Source of the DNA: Pseudoscleropodium purum
Taxonomy: Eukaryota; Streptophyta; Bryopsida; Hypnales; Brachytheciaceae
Reading direction: 5' to 3'
DNA length: 64,000 nt
Assembly (NCBI GenBank): GCA_963969395.1
Contig: OZ017799.1
Span: 25,422,501 to 25,486,500, forward strand
The notes beneath the pieces were generated by a model. The model was not told the DNA's origin. It worked only from the letters and a program-made list of their open reading frames with translations, and ran no database searches. Both the position numbers and the translations under genes were made by a program. Every line of letters starts with the position of its first letter. Position 1 is the first letter of the stretch. Positions 62,215 to 64,000 of the stretch are shown one piece after another.

Positions 62215-63236
62215 CGGTTCTTGCGATGGGAACTGGGAGTCTTCATTTTGCAAATTTCTTGTACCTTTCTCTTCTCCTCATTGTGTATCTCTCTCCAGCG
62301 CGACAGGATTGTATGATGTGGAGTTAGGATAGTACGAGCCGGTTTGCGAGTGATTTCTCCCCTTGGTATTTCTTTTCCGATCCTAGGTGCATGTGAGTAG
62401 GTATCTAAGAGTTGGGAGTGAACTTAGTTCCTCAGCACGTCTAGAGTTTGAGATTCCGGGTTAGAAAGCCGTTGTTAGGCTAGGCGGGTAGGGAGGGATT
62501 CCTTAGTTGCGCTAGAACTCCCGGGTGGGAAATCCGGTCGAGTGTCCGATCTCCTGTGAGGTCTTATCGCCTTAGTTGGTAAACGGAAGAACTTTAGTTG
62601 ATGTTGGAATGGACGGGTACACTTGTAACCACTTGTCTTCGCACGGATCGGAAGTAGCATCAAGGTCGTTGTAGTATGAGAGGGTCGAGTGTGGGGTCTT
62701 TGTGTGACCTACAACCCGGATTGCTATCTAGGTTGTTGTGAAGGACCAAACCGGATCCGGATTAGTTTAGGAGTTTAGGAAGTAGGACAGTGGGTCTTCA
62801 GCCACTATAAGTCACGGAAGGAGTGGTGGGCCTACCACTCTCAAAATTAAGCGGCGACCCCTCTGATGGTGAAACAGAGGCAAAACCAAACCGGATAGGA
62901 TTACGGATACATGATGACCATCCGGACCAGATTGGTCAGGACAGATTTCCAAGATCGGAAGTTGTAAGATCCTGGGATTTGGATATTTGTACAGACCGGA
63001 TAGTTAGTAGGATCGGAAGAAGGAGTAATCCGGTCTATAGTTATTCAGTGTGGTGGTATTTCTGGTTCTAGATCTAGGACCGGAAAGTAAGATTAGGATA
63101 CTAACTGAGCTTAACTGCTTAATAGAGCTAGATACTTCACAGGATCTCGTGGGTTCGATCTTTAAAGTCACTTAGTTATACTCTAGAGCGATTTTTGTGA
63201 GTATAATGGGGAATTTACCTGCCCTGTGCTGCGACA

Positions 63237-64000
63237 AACACAGTGATCACTTAGTGGAGATAGAAGGATTTGGAGAGAACATATATTGCTAGAATGAAGG
63301 AATTTTAGAGAGCAATCAAAAGTAAATGTAGTTACTTTATTACTCCTGTTATTTTTTTCCTTTGCCGTCAGTTTTGCATCTTTCAATGGAAAAAAATTAG
63401 AAACACAAAAACTAGAAAAATTATAAAGCCATCATGAATGACTCATTGATAGCTTAACTACAATAAGTTAAAAGAGTTGCCCTGCCACATTATCCACCCG
63501 CCCAAATTGAATTTATCTCGTGTCCGAGGCTCTGACCACCAATGATTTGCAACCAATTCCTTAATTTATTTGGATTAGCCTATGCAAGCATGCAATGCAA
63601 AGAATCTGATTTCTTCACAGATTGAATACCCATTGGATTACATTAATGACCTACTACAAAGGTACTACTCTTTTTTAAAATTTTAAATCAACAAAAAGAT
63701 ATGGAATTGTAGCAACACCTATGATGTCAGGTCAAGTCTACAAAATTGCATTGAAGTTTGTATCTCACGCTTATTGCAATCGTGACTTTCATTTGTGTAG
63801 GCTTGTTTACAATTGTTGCTTGACCCGTACACAATGCTTGGGATGTGTGCACTTCTACCCTTGTTGGAGAGCATCGATACTCTCGTGAATTTTACCTAGA
63901 AACACAACATGTATATCTATGACTTCATGGTGGCAATTAAAATGTGCCAGGGTGATCTATATCAAATGTATGAAGATAAGAGCATTGCATATGCCACTAT
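63237..64000 (+). mobile_element. second copy of the zinc-finger hAT element, right part (runs off the window)
   Basis: It resumes at the AACAC duplication and is collinear with 7941-8702 of the first copy, including the start of the C-terminal coding part (MYIYDFMVAIKMCQGDLYQM-like frame near 63910-63970). It is cut by the end of the window. Confidence 0.88.

Larger units (their letters stand above)
59966..63236 (+). mobile_element. 3271-bp TG..CA element with 5-bp target duplication (possible giant solo LTR)
   Basis: The ends TGTCGTAGC and GCTGCGACA are inverted copies with one mismatch. AACAC is duplicated at 59961-59965 and 63237-63241, and the matching uninserted site is at 7941-7945. 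TG..CA ends with a 5-bp duplication are the signature of LTR-retrotransposon integration. No second LTR was seen inside, so this is either one very long solo LTR or a non-autonomous LTR-type element. It is much richer in GC than its surroundings, full of CCGGAT motifs, and holds one long broken reading frame and two TATA-like boxes. Confidence 0.85.

Noticed and set aside
63120..63170. tRNA B-box-like GGTTCGATC
   Set aside because: No A-box, cloverleaf or anticodon arm at the right spacing.
59966..63236. Two direct LTRs inside the TG..CA element
   Set aside because: The left and right portions share only short CCGGAT-rich motifs and an ATGATGACC string, not a collinear direct repeat.

Overview
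The window is nuclear DNA from a land plant. The evidence is spliced genes with GT..AG introns, a PSTAIRE cyclin-dependent kinase whose exons rebuild exactly 294 codons, a chloroplast-type rhodanese gene, and plant Ty3/gypsy and hAT transposons. The loose AT-rich repeats, together with decayed RING and kinase-like families that I associate with moss- or lycophyte-type genomes, hint at a seed-free plant. That last point is weak inference.

Layout. 1-22.8 kb is AT-rich repeat DNA: a decayed Ty3/gypsy pol (about 118-1640), a decayed zinc-finger hAT transposase (about 5595-9517), a MITE-like inverted repeat (10.76-11.04 kb), a 0.9-kb repeat with inverted ends (16.05-16.98 kb) and a 93/68-bp tandem array (21.55-22.4 kb). 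22.8-30.5 kb is the only clear host-gene island. It holds an STR10-like rhodanese gene (23431-24743, three exons) followed on the same strand by a CDKA gene (26556-29339, eight exons).

30.5-54.1 kb is a second repeat domain and the most unusual part. Eight GC-rich, GTCCG-rich blocks lie here and none were seen elsewhere. Two are complete hAT-type MITEs with perfect 8-bp target duplications. Others sit immediately upstream of four decayed genes: a kinase-like gene and a Ser/Gly/Tyr-rich gene on the minus strand, and a coiled-coil/RING-H2 gene and an approximately 1100-codon hAT transposase on the plus strand. The Ser/Gly/Tyr gene and the RING gene share an N-terminal domain, are arranged head to head, and each has a TATA-like box beside its GC block at matching distance from the ATG. 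The inside of one MITE is nearly the same as the GC block in front of the Ser/Gly/Tyr gene, so blocks, genes and MITEs appear to form one transposon family that carries genes.

54.1-64 kb holds an approximately 80-bp tandem array with a 247-bp higher-order unit, a decayed minus-strand gene fragment, and a second partial copy of the 5.6-9.5 kb hAT element. That copy is interrupted by a 3271-bp TG..CA element with a 5-bp target duplication and its own GC-rich reading frame. The uninterrupted first copy serves as the empty site.

Across the transposon genes the frames are long and mostly free of indels but are broken by TAA, TAG and TGA codons that single C-to-T changes could explain. This fits decay of methylated, silenced elements.
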